From an uncultured Clostridia bacterium (GTDB lineage: Bacteria; Bacillota; Clostridia; Oscillospirales; Acutalibacteraceae): DNA of 8,078 nucleotides. Made by a program: the position numbers and the translations under genes. Below, one piece after another: positions 7,117-8,078 of this stretch (its first letter is position 1; every line of letters starts with the position of its first letter). The notes under the pieces are model-generated. The model did not search any database. It saw only the letters and a list, made by a program, of their open reading frames with translations, and was not told where the DNA came from. Location of the stretch: assembly GCA_945875045.1 (NCBI GenBank), contig CAMCIX010000061.1:1-8078 (forward strand), given 5' to 3'.

Positions 7117-7131
7117 ATATTATGGTAAAAT
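7103..7131 (+). promoter_or_regulatory. Strong sigma-A-like promoter of the secreted-protein gene
   Basis: TTGATA (7103-7108) and TAAAAT (7126-7131) are 17 nt apart, each 5/6 to the consensus, with an extended -10 TG at 7123-7124. Transcription should begin near 7138 and give a leader of about 55 nt. Confidence 0.7.
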
Positions 7132-7139
7132 ATTTACAG

Positions 7140-7169
7140 TGTCTGGATATTTCTGTCGAATATTAGACA
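7140..7169 (+). other. Predicted stem-loop in the 5' leader of the secreted-protein gene
   Basis: TGTCT (7140-7144) pairs with AGACA (7165-7169), and ATATT (7147-7151) pairs with AATAT (7159-7163), around a 7-nt loop. The stem is interrupted by a small 2/1-nt internal loop. It starts at about the predicted transcription start and ends 10 nt before the GGGGTGAG ribosome binding site, so it may stabilise the mRNA. It resembles no riboswitch that I know. Confidence 0.35.
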
Positions 7170-7192
7170 ATAATTATTTGGGGTGAGTTTTT

Positions 7193-8078
7193 ATGAGGTT
7201 GAAATTATTAAAAAAAGCAATTTCCTTTTTTACAGCGCTTGCTGTAGCGGTATGTATGATACCGTTATCCGATTTTGTGATATTTGCCGAGCCGGATAAC
7301 AGCACAGTTTCTTCCGTTGTCTGCGGTGAAGTGAAGGTGTTGACAACCGAAATTAATTCAGGAAGAGGCGTTTTTTCCTTTGTTCCTGAAAAAGACGGTA
7401 CATATGCGTTTTATTCTTTCGATAACAACGGTTTTGACACATACGGCACCGTTTTGAACGCCGATATGCAAGAATTAACCAGCGACGACGACAGCGCCAA
7501 CGACAGAAATTTTTATATTGACTTCACAATGAATGAAGGCGAAACATATTATCTGTCCGCGAGACCTTATTCGAATAACAGTACCGGAAAATATTCCGTA
7601 AAGGTAATAGAGCTTTCTCCCGTAACATCTTTGGAAATTGTATCTCTGCCTGATAATATAAACTGTGTCGAGGGCTATGGTTTTAATTATTCGGGTTTAG
7701 AGATTAGAGCTGAAACAGCCGACGGAACTATTGACGAGTGGAGTTACGGCTCAATCGGCAAAATTCTTGCAGGGCACAAAATACATATAAATGAAACTCA
7801 GCAGGACGGCAATTATTCCGAAACCGTAATCACCTGCGGCGATAAAACAGCAGCTTTTAGTTTTAATATTATCGCAAACCCCGTTGAGCGTATTGAGCTT
7901 GTGTCTGCTTCAGAGTATACTTATATTGAAAACGCAGACGGTGAATTTAGAACCCGCTTCAATCCCGAAACCGGAGAAGAAGAGGAATTCTTCTATTATT
8001 ACACATGGCATTTGAACGACGCGGTAATTAAAATCGTCTATAAAAACGGTGACTCTAAAATCACAAATATCAGCAATC
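7193..8078 (+). CDS. Secreted or surface protein with PPC-like and bacterial Ig-like domains, partial
   Basis: I translated 295 codons from ATG 7193; the frame is open at the right edge. GGGGTGAG lies 5 nt upstream of the start. Residues 1-32 form a signal peptide: basic MRLKLLKK, a hydrophobic core, and a likely cut after VIFA. Residues 55-140 resemble a pre-peptidase C-terminal (PPC-like) beta domain, with GVFSFVPEKDGTYAFYS, a DTYGTVLN strand, an acidic DDD motif (98-100), NFYIDF and GETYYLSA. Residues 144-228 look like a bacterial Ig-like domain (VTSLEIVSLP ... GYGFNYSGLEIRAETADGT), and a second appears to start at VERIELVSAS (231-240) with an acidic, aromatic insert. Such modules occur in large clostridial surface or cellulosomal proteins. 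The missing C-terminus would decide function (catalytic domain, dockerin, S-layer or sortase anchor). It looks more A+T-rich than its neighbours. Confidence 0.8.
   Translation, partial: MRLKLLKKAISFFTALAVAVCMIPLSDFVIFAEPDNSTVSSVVCGEVKVLTTEINSGRGVFSFVPEKDGTYAFYSFDNNGFDTYGTVLNADMQELTSDDDSANDRNFYIDFTMNEGETYYLSARPYSNNSTGKYSVKVIELSPVTSLEIVSLPDNINCVEGYGFNYSGLEIRAETADGTIDEWSYGSIGKILAGHKIHINETQQDGNYSETVITCGDKTAAFSFNIIANPVERIELVSASEYTYIENADGEFRTRFNPETGEEEEFFYYYTWHLNDAVIKIVYKNGDSKITNISN

Overview
The window looks like chromosome from an anaerobic, endospore-forming Firmicute, most likely a gut Clostridia lineage of the Oscillospiraceae/Lachnospiraceae kind. The evidence is the spoIIGA-sigE sporulation pair, a DUF4317 gene, a clostridial-type FeoB, strong GGAGG-like ribosome binding sites, TTG starts, and A+T-rich intergenic DNA with sigma-A-like promoters. 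No phage, transposon, CRISPR, tRNA or rRNA is visible.

Layout. Positions 1-480 (minus) hold the N-terminal 160 codons of an HD-domain phosphohydrolase that runs off the left edge. Positions 543-1853 (minus) encode an FAD-dependent oxidoreductase with a C-terminal Rieske [2Fe-2S] domain (YhfW-like). Between these two lies a short heptamer repeat array containing the oxidoreductase stop codon and the -35 box of the HD gene. Divergent from the oxidoreductase, 1970-4114 (plus) is a full-length FeoB ferrous-iron transporter with no feoA beside it. It converges with sigE across a gap of only 3 bp. The sporulation operon spoIIGA-sigE (4118-5655, minus) follows. SpoIIGA is the membrane aspartic protease that activates pro-sigma-E, and its promoter candidate has an unusually long 21-nt spacer, as in the Spo0A-controlled spoIIG promoter of Bacillus subtilis. 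A 245-bp divergent promoter region leads to a DUF4317 gene (5901-7028, plus). A 164-bp intergenic region with a strong promoter then leads to a secreted protein (7193 onward, plus), cut by the right edge, with a signal peptide, a PPC-like beta domain and bacterial Ig-like repeats.

How the genes relate. SpoIIGA and SigE form a true functional unit controlling mother-cell sporulation gene expression. FeoB and the Rieske oxidoreductase share a divergent intergenic region and both concern iron (import and Fe-S/flavin redox), but co-regulation is only inferred. The HD protein, the DUF4317 protein and the secreted protein have their own promoter candidates and no evident link to the others.

No clearly undescribed system is visible. 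The points most worth a second look are the cysteine-rich FeoB core, the long-spacer spoIIGA promoter with a 0A-box-like site, the absence of sigG after sigE and its replacement by a convergent feoB, and the heptamer array at the end of the oxidoreductase gene.
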